DNA of 64,000 bases, taken from contig NZ_CP117449.1 of the NCBI RefSeq assembly GCF_030687835.1, forward strand, positions 4,588,001 to 4,652,000, in the 5' to 3' direction. Below, in pieces: positions 27,944 through 37,689 of the stretch (positions are counted from its first letter, which is position 1; each line of letters opens with the position of its first letter). The position numbers and the translations under genes are program-made. Origin of the DNA: Pseudomonas hefeiensis. GTDB taxonomy: Bacteria > Pseudomonadota > Gammaproteobacteria > Pseudomonadales > Pseudomonadaceae. The notes beneath the pieces were generated by a model. It worked only from the letters and a program-made list of their open reading frames with translations. It ran no database searches and was not told where the DNA came from.

Positions 27944-28351
27944 TTAGCGGAATTGACGCCCCAACCCCGCCGGAACGCCTTCGATGGTGGTTTCTTCCCA
28001 CGGCCCGTTCGGGCTGACGGAGCGGCTCCAGCCGTTGCTCCAGCGGTAATAGGTGCGCTGGCGATAGAAGGTGTTGGTGTGGTTGTCCAGCACATAGACC
28101 CCAAGTTTGGCGTCCCAGTGGCTATTGCCCCCGGGTGGTGGGGCGAAGCTGGCGGAAGTACGAGGCAGCGGCCTGGCCGGTGTGTTCGGCGTGACAGGCT
28201 TGCTTGGGGCGGTCGACGGACCCGGTTTGGTGGCCGGGCCGGAAGACGGGATGGGAGGCAGCGGCGCCGACGGCTGCGGCGGACGCTGGACCGCACAAGC
28301 ACTCAGGCCCAGGACGAGCGTGAGCAGGGTGATACGAGCGATGGCGGTCAT
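27944..28351 (-). CDS. Proline-rich lipoprotein, hypothetical
   Basis: A 135-residue protein with a lipoprotein signal: hydrophobic stretch then LSAC with C19 as the lipidated residue. Residues 22-75 are a Pro/Ser/Thr-rich linker, a likely extended tether, and the C-terminal 55 residues form a compact Trp/Tyr-rich domain ([31 protein letters not shown]). I do not recognise a named family. It starts 14 bp after ccmI ends and may be the last gene of the ccm operon. Confidence 0.85.
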   Translation of the reverse strand: MTAIARITLLTLVLGLSACAVQRPPQPSAPLPPIPSSGPATKPGPSTAPSKPVTPNTPARPLPRTSASFAPPPGGNSHWDAKLGVYVLDNHTNTFYRQRTYYRWSNGWSRSVSPNGPWEETTIEGVPAGLGRQFR

Positions 28352-28365
28352 GGTGCGAATTCCTG

Positions 28366-29568
28366 TTATTTATCCGGGCTGTCGATAGTCAGTTGTTGCT
28401 GCGCCGTGGTGCTGCTCGCCAGAGGCTTGCTGCGACCGATCCATTCGCCGGCGGTCGGCTGACCGGCCCGGGAAATGCGCGCCACCAGTTGGACTTCGGG
28501 GAAGTTCGACAGTTTCAGTTGCGGCATCATGGCGTCCGCATCGCCCAGCTCCACGGTAACAGGCAGGTCAGCGACCGTCAGACGCTTGGCCGCCAGCGGC
28601 GCCGGCGGGCCGGAAGCGGCGCGGGCAAAGATGAACACGCTGTCGCCCGGTTGCACCTTGGCCTTGAGCGCTGGCGCCAGCTCGACGCGCACCTTGAGCA
28701 ATGCCGCAGCCTTGGTCACTGGCGCCTGGGCGACCTTGCCGCCGCTGGCCTCAAGCTTCTCGGTAGCGCGGCTGATACCGCCCTGCAGCGCCTCACGAGA
28801 CTTGTCGCCTTCCGGCAGTTCCACCAGCAGACGCCCCCAGTAATCAATGGCCTCCTGATAGCGCTCGCCTTCAAACGCGGCGATTCCCAACAGACCCAGG
28901 CTGGTGACTTCCTTGGGATCGAGCTTGAGCGCTTCGTCGGTGAGGGCCTGGACCTTGTCCGACCATTTCTTGCCATCGGCGAAATACTGCGCCTGAGCCC
29001 ACTGCCCCAATAACTCAGGTTGGCGACCGGCCACCGCCACGGTGCGCTCGAAGACCTTCGCCGCATCCGCCGGTCGGTCCTGCGCCATGTAGGTACGACC
29101 GAGGAAATACAGGCCCTCGGCGGAGTCCGGTTGCGCGGCCACTGCGCGTTCCAGGCGCAGGGTCATTTCTTCCATCGACTGCGGCGCCTGGGCGAATTCA
29201 CGGGTCAGTTCGACCTTGTCGCTGGCGCCGAAATGCAGATACAGCCCCAGGCCCAGCACCGGCACCAGCACGGCGGCGAGCAACGGCAACGGCTTACCCA
29301 AGCGAGACTCGCGCGGCGCATCGGCGCCTTCGGTGTCGGCGAGCAGCTCACGAGCGGCTTCGGCGCGGCCGGTGTCCAGTTGCGCGGCGTTCAGCACGCC
29401 CTCTTCCTGCTCGGACTGCAACTCGGCGACGCGCTCCTGGTACAGCGCCACGTTGAGTGCGGTACGGTCCTCTTCACGCTGGGCGCGGCGAACACGCAAT
29501 ACGGGGATCAACAGAAAACTCAGGGCAATCAGGAGAAGCAGACCTGCGGCGAGCCAGAAATCAATCAT
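28366..29568 (-). CDS. ccmI: Cytochrome c biogenesis protein CcmI (heme-lyase chaperone)
   Basis: A 400-residue CcmI: N-terminal membrane helix ([20 protein letters not shown]), a cytosolic leucine-zipper-like loop (residues ~35-90), a second helix (~[18 protein letters not shown]) and a periplasmic TPR domain (~130-300) that holds the C-terminus of apocytochrome c for CcmF/H. ATG 29568 overlaps the ccmH stop by 8 bp. The tail beyond 300 is a beta-rich segment common in pseudomonad CcmI. Confidence 0.92.
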   Translation of the reverse strand: MIDFWLAAGLLLLIALSFLLIPVLRVRRAQREEDRTALNVALYQERVAELQSEQEEGVLNAAQLDTGRAEAARELLADTEGADAPRESRLGKPLPLLAAVLVPVLGLGLYLHFGASDKVELTREFAQAPQSMEEMTLRLERAVAAQPDSAEGLYFLGRTYMAQDRPADAAKVFERTVAVAGRQPELLGQWAQAQYFADGKKWSDKVQALTDEALKLDPKEVTSLGLLGIAAFEGERYQEAIDYWGRLLVELPEGDKSREALQGGISRATEKLEASGGKVAQAPVTKAAALLKVRVELAPALKAKVQPGDSVFIFARAASGPPAPLAAKRLTVADLPVTVELGDADAMMPQLKLSNFPEVQLVARISRAGQPTAGEWIGRSKPLASSTTAQQQLTIDSPDK

Positions 29569-30034
29569 GCTTGGTTTTATCCAACAGTTGGTCGAGGCGC
29601 TGGCGCTCTTCGACAGAAAGCGTATCCGGGGCAGCCGTGCGCTGGACCCGACGACGGCGCACAATCACCGCGATGACCACCAAACCACCGAACAACAGTC
29701 CGGCGGGGCCAAACCAGAGCAGCGCGGTCTTGGAGGTCAAGGCCGGGTTGTAGCGTACGAACTCACCGTAGCGGTCCACCATGAAATCGATGATCTGCTG
29801 GTTGTCCTTGCCCTCGCCGAGCATGCGGAAAATTTCCTTGCGCAGGTCGGCGGCAATCGGCGCGTTGGAATCGGCGATGTCCTGGTTCTGGCACTTGGGG
29901 CAGCGCAGTTCCTTGGTCAGTTCACGAAACCGCTCGCGCTCGCCCTCGTTGGCGAATTCGTAGGTGTCGATGGCCGCGTGGGCCACACCAGCCAGGCTCA
30001 CCCCGAGGATGACGGCTGCTAACCAGCGCTTCAT
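29561..30034 (-). CDS. ccmH: Cytochrome c maturation thiol reductase CcmH
   Basis: A 157-residue periplasmic membrane-anchored protein with a signal peptide (cleavage after AHA, residue 20), the redox pair in RCPKCQNQ (C45, C48) and a C-terminal membrane helix (~100-122). It reduces the CXXCH disulfide of apocytochrome c. The ATG overlaps the ccmG stop by 4 bp. Confidence 0.95.
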   Translation of the reverse strand: MKRWLAAVILGVSLAGVAHAAIDTYEFANEGERERFRELTKELRCPKCQNQDIADSNAPIAADLRKEIFRMLGEGKDNQQIIDFMVDRYGEFVRYNPALTSKTALLWFGPAGLLFGGLVVIAVIVRRRRVQRTAAPDTLSVEERQRLDQLLDKTKHD

Positions 30035-30567
30035 GGTTTGGCCTCATCGACCAGCGCCTGATACTTGGCGGCCAGTTTCTCGCGCCAGACCTGTTCGTCG
30101 ATCACGCCGACGAACTTGTCGCGGATGACACCCTTGGCGTCGATGAAGAAGGTTTCCGGCGCCCCGTAGACGCCCAGGTTCAGGCCCAGGGAGCCTTCTT
30201 CATCGCGGATATCCAGTTGATACGGGTTGTGGAACTCGGCCAGCCACTTCAAGGCATCGGCGTTGACGTCCTTGTAGTTGACGCCGTAGATCACCACGCC
30301 GTTCTGGGCCAGTTTGTTCAGTACCGGATGTTCGACCCGGCAGGAAATGCACCAGGTGCCCCAGACATTGACCAGCGCCGGTTTGCCCAGCAGGTCCGCC
30401 CGCGTCAGTGTCTTGTCGCCCTGCACCGACGGCAGGGAAAACTCAGGGAACGGCTTGCCGATCATCGCCGACGGTAATTCGGCCGGGTTCAGGTAGAGCC
30501 CCCGGTACAAAAACACCGCCATCAACAGAAACAGCGCCAGCGGTAACAGCATCAACCAACGTTTCAT
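30031..30567 (-). CDS. ccmG: Thiol:disulfide oxidoreductase CcmG/DsbE
   Basis: A 178-residue membrane-anchored thioredoxin-fold protein. One N-terminal helix (MKRWLMLLPLALFLLMAVFL) anchors it in the periplasm; the active site is WGTWC73-I-S-C76RVEHP, and GAPETFFID holds the cis-Pro region of the fold. The C-x-x-C is CISC, where E. coli has CPTC. It passes electrons to CcmH. Overlaps ccmF by 4 bp. Confidence 0.94.
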   Translation of the reverse strand: MKRWLMLLPLALFLLMAVFLYRGLYLNPAELPSAMIGKPFPEFSLPSVQGDKTLTRADLLGKPALVNVWGTWCISCRVEHPVLNKLAQNGVVIYGVNYKDVNADALKWLAEFHNPYQLDIRDEEGSLGLNLGVYGAPETFFIDAKGVIRDKFVGVIDEQVWREKLAAKYQALVDEAKP

Positions 30568-32549
30568 GCAGGGGCTCCCGTCATGCCCAGGGTTTCACGC
30601 ACCCGGGTTTTCACCTTGACTCGATAGCGACGATCCAGTGCCGCCAGCACGCCACCCAGGCCGGTAAGCAGGCCACCGAACCAGATCCAGCGCACGAACG
30701 GCTTGACGTGGACCCGCACCGCCCACGCGCCATCACCCAAAGACTCACCCAGCGCCACATAGAGGTCGCGGGTGAAGCCGGCATCGATCCCGGCTTCGGT
30801 CATCACCGAATTCTGCACGGTGTAGAGGCGCTTTTCCGGATGCAGCACGGTCACTTGCTGACCGTCGCGCAGCACCCGCACGGTGCCCTTGTCGGAGGTG
30901 AAGTTCGGGCCTTCGTAATGTTTGGCACCCTCGAACACGAACTGATAGCCACCCAGATCCATGGACTCCCCGGGTGCCAGACGCAGGTCGCGCTCGGCGC
31001 TGTTCTGGCTGGACAGCACCACGCCCAGGGCGCAGACGGCGATACCCAGGTGAGCGAGCTGCATGCCCCAGTAGCTGCGGGTCAGGGTTGGCAGGCCCTT
31101 GATCAAGCCCTTGTGGCGGGTCTTGTCGAAGATATCCCTGACGCCGGCCAGCAACACCCAGGCCGCCAGCACGAAGGTCGCCAGCACTGCCCAGTTGAAA
31201 TCGCCATACGCGATCCCGGCGATGACGGCCAGGGCAGCAGTGCCCAGCAGCACGGGCGTCAACATGCCCATCAGCCATTTGACCGGTGTGTCTTTCCAGC
31301 GCACCAGCATGCCGATAGCCATCACCACCATCAGGATCGCCATCAGCGGAATGAACAAGGCATTGAAGTACGGCGGTCCAACCGACAGCTTGGCGCCAGT
31401 CAGCGCGTCGAGCACCAGCGGGTACAGCGTGCCCAGCAGGATCATCGACGCCGCGACCACCAGCACCAGGTTGTTGCCCAGTAACAGGGTTTCCCGGGAC
31501 CAGAGGTTGAAGCCGACCTGGCTTTTCACCACCGGCGCCCGCAAAGCGAACAGTGTCAGCGAGCCGCCGACCACCAACAGCAGGAACATCAGGATGAACA
31601 CCCCACGCTCAGGGTCGGAGGCAAAGGCATGCACCGACGTCAGCACGCCGGAACGCACCAGGAAGGTTCCCAGCAGGCTCAGGGAGAATGCCGCGATGGC
31701 CAGCAGTACCGTCCAGCTTTTGAACACGCCGCGTTTTTCCGTGACGGCCAAGGAGTGAATCAGCGCGGTGCCCACCAGCCAGGGCATGAAGGAGGCGTTT
31801 TCCACCGGGTCCCAGAACCACCAGCCACCCCAGCCGAGTTCGTAGTAAGCCCACCACGAACCGAGGGTGATGCCGACTCCGAGGAAAGCCCAGGCGACGA
31901 TAGTCCAGGGGCGCGACCAGCGCGCCCATGCGGCATCGAGACGACCGCCCAGCAGCGCGGCGATGGCGAACGCGAAGGCCACGGAGAATCCGACGTACCC
32001 CATGTAGAGCATCGGCGGGTGAACGATCAGGCCGATGTCCTGCAGCAACGGGTTGAGGTCGCGACCGTCCATCGGCACCTGGGGCAGGATGCGCTCGAAC
32101 GGATTAGAGGTAACGATCAGGAACAACAGGAAACCGATGCTGATCATCCCCATCACCGCCAGCACCCGGGCCAGCATCACCTGGGGCAACTGCCGGGAGA
32201 ACACCGAGACCGCGAAGGTCCAGCCGGCTAGGATCAACGCCCAGAGCAACAGAGACCCTTCATGGGCGCCCCACACCGCGCTGAACTTGTAATACCACGG
32301 CAAGGCGCTGTTGGAGTTGCCGGCAACGTACGCTACGGAAAAATCATCGGCCATGAACGCGTAGGTCAGGCAACCGAAGGCGAACAACATGAAAGCGAAC
32401 TGCCCCCACGCCGCCGGCTGGGCCAGGCTCATCCACAAACGATCGCCGCGCCAGGCACCGAGTAAAGGCACCACCGCCTGAACGATGGAGAAACACAAGG
32501 CCAGGATCATCGCCAGGTGGCCCAGCTCGGGAATATAGAGACCGGTCAT
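30564..32549 (-). CDS. ccmF: Cytochrome c heme lyase subunit CcmF
   Basis: A 661-residue polytopic inner-membrane protein (about 14-15 spans) with the heme-handling WWD motif WGGWWFWDPVENASF at about residues 239-253 and several conserved periplasmic histidines. It takes heme from holo-CcmE and, with CcmH/I, ligates it to apocytochrome c. Length fits the family. It starts 3 bp after ccmE ends. Confidence 0.96.
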   Translation of the reverse strand: MTGLYIPELGHLAMILALCFSIVQAVVPLLGAWRGDRLWMSLAQPAAWGQFAFMLFAFGCLTYAFMADDFSVAYVAGNSNSALPWYYKFSAVWGAHEGSLLLWALILAGWTFAVSVFSRQLPQVMLARVLAVMGMISIGFLLFLIVTSNPFERILPQVPMDGRDLNPLLQDIGLIVHPPMLYMGYVGFSVAFAFAIAALLGGRLDAAWARWSRPWTIVAWAFLGVGITLGSWWAYYELGWGGWWFWDPVENASFMPWLVGTALIHSLAVTEKRGVFKSWTVLLAIAAFSLSLLGTFLVRSGVLTSVHAFASDPERGVFILMFLLLVVGGSLTLFALRAPVVKSQVGFNLWSRETLLLGNNLVLVVAASMILLGTLYPLVLDALTGAKLSVGPPYFNALFIPLMAILMVVMAIGMLVRWKDTPVKWLMGMLTPVLLGTAALAVIAGIAYGDFNWAVLATFVLAAWVLLAGVRDIFDKTRHKGLIKGLPTLTRSYWGMQLAHLGIAVCALGVVLSSQNSAERDLRLAPGESMDLGGYQFVFEGAKHYEGPNFTSDKGTVRVLRDGQQVTVLHPEKRLYTVQNSVMTEAGIDAGFTRDLYVALGESLGDGAWAVRVHVKPFVRWIWFGGLLTGLGGVLAALDRRYRVKVKTRVRETLGMTGAPA

Positions 32550-32552
32550 CGA

Positions 32553-33008
32553 TCAACCCTCCTTCACGGGAGCGGGCGCCGACTGGCCGCTGTCTTTCAA
32601 AGCCTTGGTCACTTCCGGCGGCATGTATTTTTCATCGTGCTTGGCCAGTACTTCATCGGCCACCACCACGCCAGCGGCGTTGAGTTTGCCCAGGGCGACG
32701 ATGCCCTGCCCTTCGCGAAACAGGTCCGGCAGGATGCCACGGTAGGTGATGGTCACGGTCTTGTTGAAATCGGTGACGTTGAATTTCACGTCCAGCGAAT
32801 CCCCGGTACGCACCAGGGACCCCTCCTCCACCATGCCGCCGGCACGAATGCGCGTGTCCTTGGGCGCTTCGCCGTTGGCAATCTGGGTCGGGGTGTAAAA
32901 CAGGTTGATGTTCTGTTGCAGGGCGCTCAGGGCCAGGCCGACCGCGGCGCCGACACCCACCAGGATGGCAAGAATGATGACAAGACGTTTTTTGCGCAGC
33001 GGATTCAC
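32553..33008 (-). CDS. ccmE: Heme chaperone CcmE
   Basis: A 151-residue OB-fold protein with one N-terminal membrane helix (residues ~9-28) and the heme-attachment motif LAKH124DEKY128MPPEV. The start is a GTG at 33008 that shares bases with the ccmD stop (GTGA), showing tight coupling. Confidence 0.95.
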   Translation of the reverse strand: MNPLRKKRLVIILAILVGVGAAVGLALSALQQNINLFYTPTQIANGEAPKDTRIRAGGMVEEGSLVRTGDSLDVKFNVTDFNKTVTITYRGILPDLFREGQGIVALGKLNAAGVVVADEVLAKHDEKYMPPEVTKALKDSGQSAPAPVKEG

Positions 33009-33181
33009 TGACCGTTCTCCCGGCGCAGACGACGCGCCTCTTGTTGCAGATACCGCTTGCGGGCCAGGATCGGCGCCGCCACGTTGAGGGCCAGCACCGC
33101 CAGGCAGATGCCATAGGCGGACCAGACATACAGGCCGTGATGGCCCATGGCGAGAAAATCGCCGAATGATGCAAAACTCAT
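33005..33181 (-). CDS. ccmD: Heme exporter small subunit CcmD
   Basis: A 58-residue single-span protein ([20 protein letters not shown], helix to ~38, then a basic tail [19 protein letters not shown]). It holds CcmE in the CcmABC complex. Its ATG overlaps the ccmC stop by 4 bp and its stop overlaps the ccmE start by 4 bp. Confidence 0.92.
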   Translation of the reverse strand: MSFASFGDFLAMGHHGLYVWSAYGICLAVLALNVAAPILARKRYLQQEARRLRRENGQ

Positions 33182-33933
33182 CGAGCGGCCTCCAGGCTGT
33201 TCTGTACTTCGGCCTTCACCCAACTGGCCCGGGACTCGCGCTTGAGCACTTCCAGGCGCATGCGTAATAACAGCACCGCGCCAAAAAAGCAGTAGAAACC
33301 CAGCACGGTCAACAACAGCGGCAGCCACATTTGCACGGGCATCGCCGGTTTTTCCGTGAGGGTGAAGGTCGCGCCCTGGTGCAGGGTGTTCCACCACTCC
33401 ACCGAGTACTTGATGATCGGGATGTTGATCACGCCGACAATCGCCAGCACCGCGCAGGCCTTGGCGGCGCTGTCACGATTGCTGATGGCGTTGCCCAGCG
33501 CAATTAGACCGAAGTACAAAAACAGCAGGATCAGCATCGACGTCAGTCGGGCATCCCAGACCCACCACGAGCCCCAGGTCGGCTTGCCCCAGATCGCGCC
33601 GGTGACCAGCGCCACGGCGGTCATCCAGGCACCGATGGGCGCGGCGCATTGCAGAGCCACGTCCGCCAGCTTCATCTTCCACACCAGCCCGACCACGCCG
33701 CACACCGCCAGCATCACGTAGATGGACTGGGCCAACAGCGCCGTGGGAACGTGAATATAGATGATGCGAAAGCTGTTGCCTTGCTGGTAGTCCGGCGGTG
33801 CGAAGGCCAGGCCCCAGACCACGCCGACGCCGATCAGCAGCAGCGCGAAGAGGCTCAACCAAGGCAGCAGTTTGCCACTGATGCCGTAGAACCACTTGGG
33901 TGAGCCGAGCTTATGAAACCAGGTCCAGTTCAT
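33178..33933 (-). CDS. ccmC: Heme handling protein CcmC
   Basis: A 251-residue inner-membrane protein with six spans and a tryptophan-rich WWD-type motif ([16 protein letters not shown]) near residues 115-130, plus flanking histidines for heme. It loads heme on CcmE. I chose ATG 33933 ([10 protein letters not shown]) with GGAAAC in front; starts at 33945/33948 are possible. Confidence 0.93.
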   Translation of the reverse strand: MNWTWFHKLGSPKWFYGISGKLLPWLSLFALLLIGVGVVWGLAFAPPDYQQGNSFRIIYIHVPTALLAQSIYVMLAVCGVVGLVWKMKLADVALQCAAPIGAWMTAVALVTGAIWGKPTWGSWWVWDARLTSMLILLFLYFGLIALGNAISNRDSAAKACAVLAIVGVINIPIIKYSVEWWNTLHQGATFTLTEKPAMPVQMWLPLLLTVLGFYCFFGAVLLLRMRLEVLKRESRASWVKAEVQNSLEAAR

Positions 33934-34027
33934 TGCTGTTTCCATCACGGTCGCGGCTCGCCATCACGAGCCGCCAGGTCAGCCTTTACTTCAAAAGAAG
34001 TGGTCAGTTCTTGACCAGGCCTCATTA

Positions 34028-34696
34028 TTATTCGCCGACGCTGATCTTCAGGCCAGCGGCTATTGCAAAGGGTGTCAGGGTTATCGCCAGGGCGGTCAGG
34101 CTCCCAAGCCACAGCAGATAACCGGTTGCCGGCATGCCTTGCAGCGCGGCTTGCAAAGCACCACTGCCCAGGATCAACACCGGGATATACAGCGGCAGGA
34201 TCAGCAGTGCCAGCAACAGGCCGCCGCGCTTCAACCCCACCGTCAATGCCGCGCCGACTGCACCGAGCAGGCTCAACACCGGCGTGCCCAGCAACAGCGA
34301 CACCAACAATACCGGCATGCAGGCGGCGGGCAAGCCCAGCATCATCGCCAGCAGCGGCGAGAGCAGCACCAGCGCCAGGCCGGAAAAAACCCAGTGTGCC
34401 AGTACCTTGGCCAAAACCAGAAGGGCCAGGGGGTGCGACGAAAGGACCCACTGCTCCAGGGATCCGTCCTCGAAATCACTGCGGAAAAGCCCGTCCAGCG
34501 AGAGCAGGACCGATAAAAGCGCTGCCACCCAGACCAGCCCCGGCGACAAGGTTTGCAACAATTGAGTCTCAGGACCGACCGCCAACGGGAACAGCGCGAT
34601 GACAATCGCGAAGAACACCAGCGGATTGGCCAGTTCGGCCGGACGGCGGAACAAAAGGCGCGCCTCGCGGGCAAGCAACAGGCCAAACACACTCAT
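34028..34696 (-). CDS. ccmB: Heme exporter membrane subunit CcmB
   Basis: A 222-residue protein with six predicted membrane spans, opening [21 protein letters not shown] and carrying the family's [19 protein letters not shown] segment. It forms the ABC-type permease partner of CcmA. Its ATG overlaps the ccmA stop by 4 bp. A 94-bp gap separates it from ccmC; nothing else is seen there. Confidence 0.94.
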   Translation of the reverse strand: MSVFGLLLAREARLLFRRPAELANPLVFFAIVIALFPLAVGPETQLLQTLSPGLVWVAALLSVLLSLDGLFRSDFEDGSLEQWVLSSHPLALLVLAKVLAHWVFSGLALVLLSPLLAMMLGLPAACMPVLLVSLLLGTPVLSLLGAVGAALTVGLKRGGLLLALLILPLYIPVLILGSGALQAALQGMPATGYLLWLGSLTALAITLTPFAIAAGLKISVGE

Positions 34697-35328
34697 ACGA
34701 CCCAGTTCCCCAGATCAATGTTGCGATAACCGGACGGCATCCGCGCCAATGTGTGGTGGGTGGTCAACAGCACCAAGCCGCCACTCTCGCAGTGCCCGGC
34801 CAGGTGCTCCTCGAGCTGCGCCACACCCTGCTTGTCCAGGGCGGTGAACGGCTCGTCGAGAATCCACAGCGGCGGGCCGTCCAGATATAACCGGGCCAGG
34901 GCTACGCGGCGCTGTTGGCCGGCGGAAAGGGTGTGGCACGGCACGTCTTCGAAGCCGCGCAGGCCCACCGTCGCCAGCGCTTGCCAGATCGCCTCACGCC
35001 CGGCCGGTCGATGCAGCGCGCCGAGCCAACTGAGGTTTTCTTCAGGCGTCAGCAAATCCTTGATGCCGGCGGCATGGCCTATCCAGAGCAGATTACGGGC
35101 CAGTTCGCTGCGCTGGCTGTGCAACGGTTGACCATTGAGCAGCACCTGGCCGGCGGTGGGCTGCATCAACCCGGCCAACAGGCGCAACAGGCTGGTCTTG
35201 CCACTGCCGTTGGGACCGCTGATCTGCACCATATCGCCAGGCGAGAGTCTCAATTCGAGATTTTCGAAAAGCAGCCGCAAATCTCGCTCACAGGCGAGGC
35301 CGACGGTTTGCAGGAGAGGACTGGTCAA
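34693..35328 (-). CDS. ccmA: Cytochrome c biogenesis ABC ATPase CcmA
   Basis: A 211-residue ABC ATPase: Walker [10 protein letters not shown] at 38-46, signature LSAGQQRR, Walker [13 protein letters not shown]-loop TTHHT. Hydrolysis releases holo-CcmE from CcmC/D. It is the first gene of the ccmABCDEFGHI operon; the 199-bp region upstream, shared with the divergent FliK-like gene, should hold both promoters. Confidence 0.94.
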   Translation of the reverse strand: MTSPLLQTVGLACERDLRLLFENLELRLSPGDMVQISGPNGSGKTSLLRLLAGLMQPTAGQVLLNGQPLHSQRSELARNLLWIGHAAGIKDLLTPEENLSWLGALHRPAGREAIWQALATVGLRGFEDVPCHTLSAGQQRRVALARLYLDGPPLWILDEPFTALDKQGVAQLEEHLAGHCESGGLVLLTTHHTLARMPSGYRNIDLGNWVV

Positions 35329-35527
35329 GGGATCGCGGGCCTTATACGGTTCAAGTCGGCAATGCAGCGGCCGTTAAAGAGGTGCAGCATAGATGCTTTG
35401 GTGGCCGGTTCCACAGAGCTGCGTCAAACAATTGCAAGGTTTTCGCCACTCCCTGAAAGACCGGCGGCATTATACATGTCATGCCCCAGGGGGCGTGCTC
35501 AATTAGTTTCCCAAGGTAAGACCGCAG

Positions 35528-37099
35528 ATGACAGGCGACATGAACATCCCGCCGCTGCCTCAGGCCCCGGCAACGACACGTATGCCGGCGGTCACGGGTG
35601 AACTGCTCAAATTGCTGACGCCGGTCGAAGGCCTGATCGGTGCAGGCCAGACCGCCAAGGCCGAGGTGTTGTCGCTCAAGCAGGCGGAACAGGCCTTCCA
35701 GCTGTTGCTCAAGGTCACCCTGGAGAGCGGCCGCCAAACCACCGTGCAAGCCACCAGTACCCAGCCATTGCCCCAAGGCACCAGCCTGGCCGTGACTCAG
35801 CCGTCCGCCAGCAACCTGGCGATTACCGTGCAGCAGGCCATCGCCTCCAGCGTCGCCACCCTGACCCGAATCGACACGGCACAGATGCCGGTCGGCACTC
35901 TGTTGCAAGGCAAAGTACTCACCAGCCAGGCGTTACCGCAATTGCCGGGGCAACCGGCGGTTTACCGGTCGCTGGTGGGCCTGCTCAACACCGCCCAGGC
36001 CGGCAGTACCCTGGACATCGACAGCCCGCAGCCGCTGCGCATCGGCACGCTATTGAGCGCTCAGGTGCAGGACGCCCAGACCTTGAAATTCGTCCCCCTG
36101 AGCAACCGCCAGGAACAACTGGCGGTGAGCCAGCAACTGGTCACGCAGATGAACCGCCAGGGCTCGCTGGACAGTTTGATCAGCGCGTTGCAAAAGCTTC
36201 CGACCGGCGACGACACTGGTGCCGAGCTGCGCGCCGCAGTGACACGCCTGTTGGCGGGCCTGCCGGATGTCCAGCAACTGAGTACGCCCAAAGGGCTGGC
36301 CCTGGCCATGGCCGCCAGCGGCACGTTCCTGGAAAGCAAACTGCTGGCCGGGCAAGTACCGAGCCTGGCACCAGACATGAAGGGCGATCTGCTGAAACTG
36401 ATCGCCCAACTGACCCCGGCCCTGCCCGCCTCAACCAACCTCGCCGCCATCATTGCCGCCAACACGTTGGCCCAGGCGCTGCCCAGCTTCGTGCGTAACG
36501 CTCTGGGAACCCTCGGCCAGGTCAGCGTCAAGCCGCAACCCACCAGTTTCCCCCTGCCTTCGCGCCTGTTGAAAGGCCAGGACGATGAAGGCGACCTGGA
36601 ACAGCTGCTGCGCCTGGCCGCCGCCGCTGTGTCGCGCCTGCAAAGCCATCAGTTGTCTAGCCTGGAACAGACCGGTCTGACCGACGACGGTCGGCTGATG
36701 AGTACCTGGCAGTTGGAAATCCCCATGCGCAACCTGCAGGACATCGTGCCTCTGCAGGTCAAATTCCAGCGCGAGGAAACCCCGCCCCGGGAAGAGTCAC
36801 AGGAACGCCGTGAAGAACGCGAGCCGAAACAACAGCTCTGGCGGGTTGAGCTGGCGTTCGACATGGAGCCGCTTGGGCCGTTGCAGATTCAGGCCCAGTT
36901 GCTCAGCGGCAGCCTGTCGAGCCAGCTGTGGGCCGAGCGGCCGTACACCGCAAGCCTGATTGAAAGCAATCTGACAGCGCTGCGGGAGCGCCTGGTGACC
37001 TGTGGCCTGAACGTTGGCGACCTGGACTGCCACCTCGGCTCCCCGCCCCAAGGCCCCAAGACTCGACTGGAACAACGCTGGGTGGACGAAACCGCATGA
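35528..37099 (+). CDS. FliK-like flagellar hook-length control protein (second copy)
   Basis: A 523-residue protein, Gln/Ala/Thr-rich through most of its length (a molecular-ruler-like body), with a C-terminal FliK-type domain (about 420-510: LWRVELAFDMEPLGPLQIQ... ESNLTALRERLVTCGL). It is distinct from the main fliK at 58911. The ATG overlaps nothing, but its stop overlaps the start of the FlhB-like gene by 4 bp, so the two proteins are made together. It likely acts in export-substrate switching; whether for the flagellum or another process is open. Confidence 0.85.
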   Translation: MTGDMNIPPLPQAPATTRMPAVTGELLKLLTPVEGLIGAGQTAKAEVLSLKQAEQAFQLLLKVTLESGRQTTVQATSTQPLPQGTSLAVTQPSASNLAITVQQAIASSVATLTRIDTAQMPVGTLLQGKVLTSQALPQLPGQPAVYRSLVGLLNTAQAGSTLDIDSPQPLRIGTLLSAQVQDAQTLKFVPLSNRQEQLAVSQQLVTQMNRQGSLDSLISALQKLPTGDDTGAELRAAVTRLLAGLPDVQQLSTPKGLALAMAASGTFLESKLLAGQVPSLAPDMKGDLLKLIAQLTPALPASTNLAAIIAANTLAQALPSFVRNALGTLGQVSVKPQPTSFPLPSRLLKGQDDEGDLEQLLRLAAAAVSRLQSHQLSSLEQTGLTDDGRLMSTWQLEIPMRNLQDIVPLQVKFQREETPPREESQERREEREPKQQLWRVELAFDMEPLGPLQIQAQLLSGSLSSQLWAERPYTASLIESNLTALRERLVTCGLNVGDLDCHLGSPPQGPKTRLEQRWVDETA

Positions 37100-37425
37100 C
37101 AACCGACACCGCACCACGCCAGGCCATCGCCCTCAAGTACGACGGCCTCCGCGCCCCGACCCTCACCGCCAAGGGCGATGAAGCCCTGGCCGAGGAAATC
37201 CTGCGGATCGCCCGGGAAAGCGAAGTGCCAATCTATGAAAACGCTGAATTGGTGAAGCTGTTGGCGCGGATGGAGTTGGGCGACAGCATCCCGGAAGAGT
37301 TGTATCGCACGATTGCCGAGATCATCGCGTTTGCCTGGAACTTGAAGGGGAAATTCCCGCAGGGCTACGACCCGGATGCGCCAAGTGTCGAGAAGGATGT
37401 GACAGAGCGCGGCGACGATTATTGA
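37096..37425 (+). CDS. Stand-alone FlhB C-terminal domain (EscU/YscU/HrcU switch-like)
   Basis: A 109-residue protein aligned by eye with the C-terminal part of FlhB in this same window: AIALKYDGLRAPTLTAKGDE against AVALKYDPDKGNAPVLLAKG, and EELYRTIAEIIAFAW against GGLYLAVAQVLAYVY. It begins just after where the NPTH autocleavage site would be, so it equals roughly the cleaved FlhB-CC fragment and cannot self-cleave. No membrane segment. Co-translated with the FliK-like protein. Confidence 0.88.
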   Translation: MTTDTAPRQAIALKYDGLRAPTLTAKGDEALAEEILRIARESEVPIYENAELVKLLARMELGDSIPEELYRTIAEIIAFAWNLKGKFPQGYDPDAPSVEKDVTERGDDY

Positions 37426-37444
37426 TCACTGCGATGCTGTTCCT

Positions 37445-37574
37445 GTGGCGAGGGGATTTATCCCCGCTGGGTTGCGTAGCAACCCCAAAAAAAACGACTC
37501 ATTTTCTCTGACTCGCCGGATCGCCCGGATTCAGGACCGCTTCGCGGTCCAGCGGGGATAAATCCCCTAGCCTC
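37445..37574. repeat. Long inverted repeat, GTGGCGAGGGGATTTATCCCC family
   Basis: Arms GTGGCGAGGGGATTTATCCC at 37445 and GGGGATAAATCCCCTAGCCT ending near 37574, with an inner GACCGCTTCGCGGTC stem. The right arm has a CTAGCCTC variation from CTCGCCAC. Confidence 0.88.
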
Positions 37575-37588
37575 AAAAGTGCTCCCCC

Positions 37589-37660
37589 CAAAAAAAATCG
37601 CAGCCTTCAGCAGCGCCTACAGGTGAAGTGAACCCTGTAGGCGCTGCCAAAGGCTGCGAT
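37589..37660 (-). terminator. Large hairpin with T run: terminator of the che operon
   Basis: ATCGCAGCCTTCAGCAGCGC (37597 on) pairs with GCGCTGCCAAAGGCTGCGAT ending at 37660. Read on the minus strand the hairpin is followed by T7-8 (A run 37590-37597 on the plus strand). It lies 30 bp past the stop of the DUF2802 gene and is also a copy of another Pseudomonas repeat type (GCTGCC..GGCTGCGATC). Confidence 0.7.
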
Positions 37661-37689
37661 CTCTTGATCTTGCTTGCCGCTTGAAGTTA

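Noticed and set aside
26899..28302. speE extended N-terminally to 467 codons
   Set aside because: The extra 176 codons are a frame shadow of the lipoprotein gene; SpeE starts at 27774.
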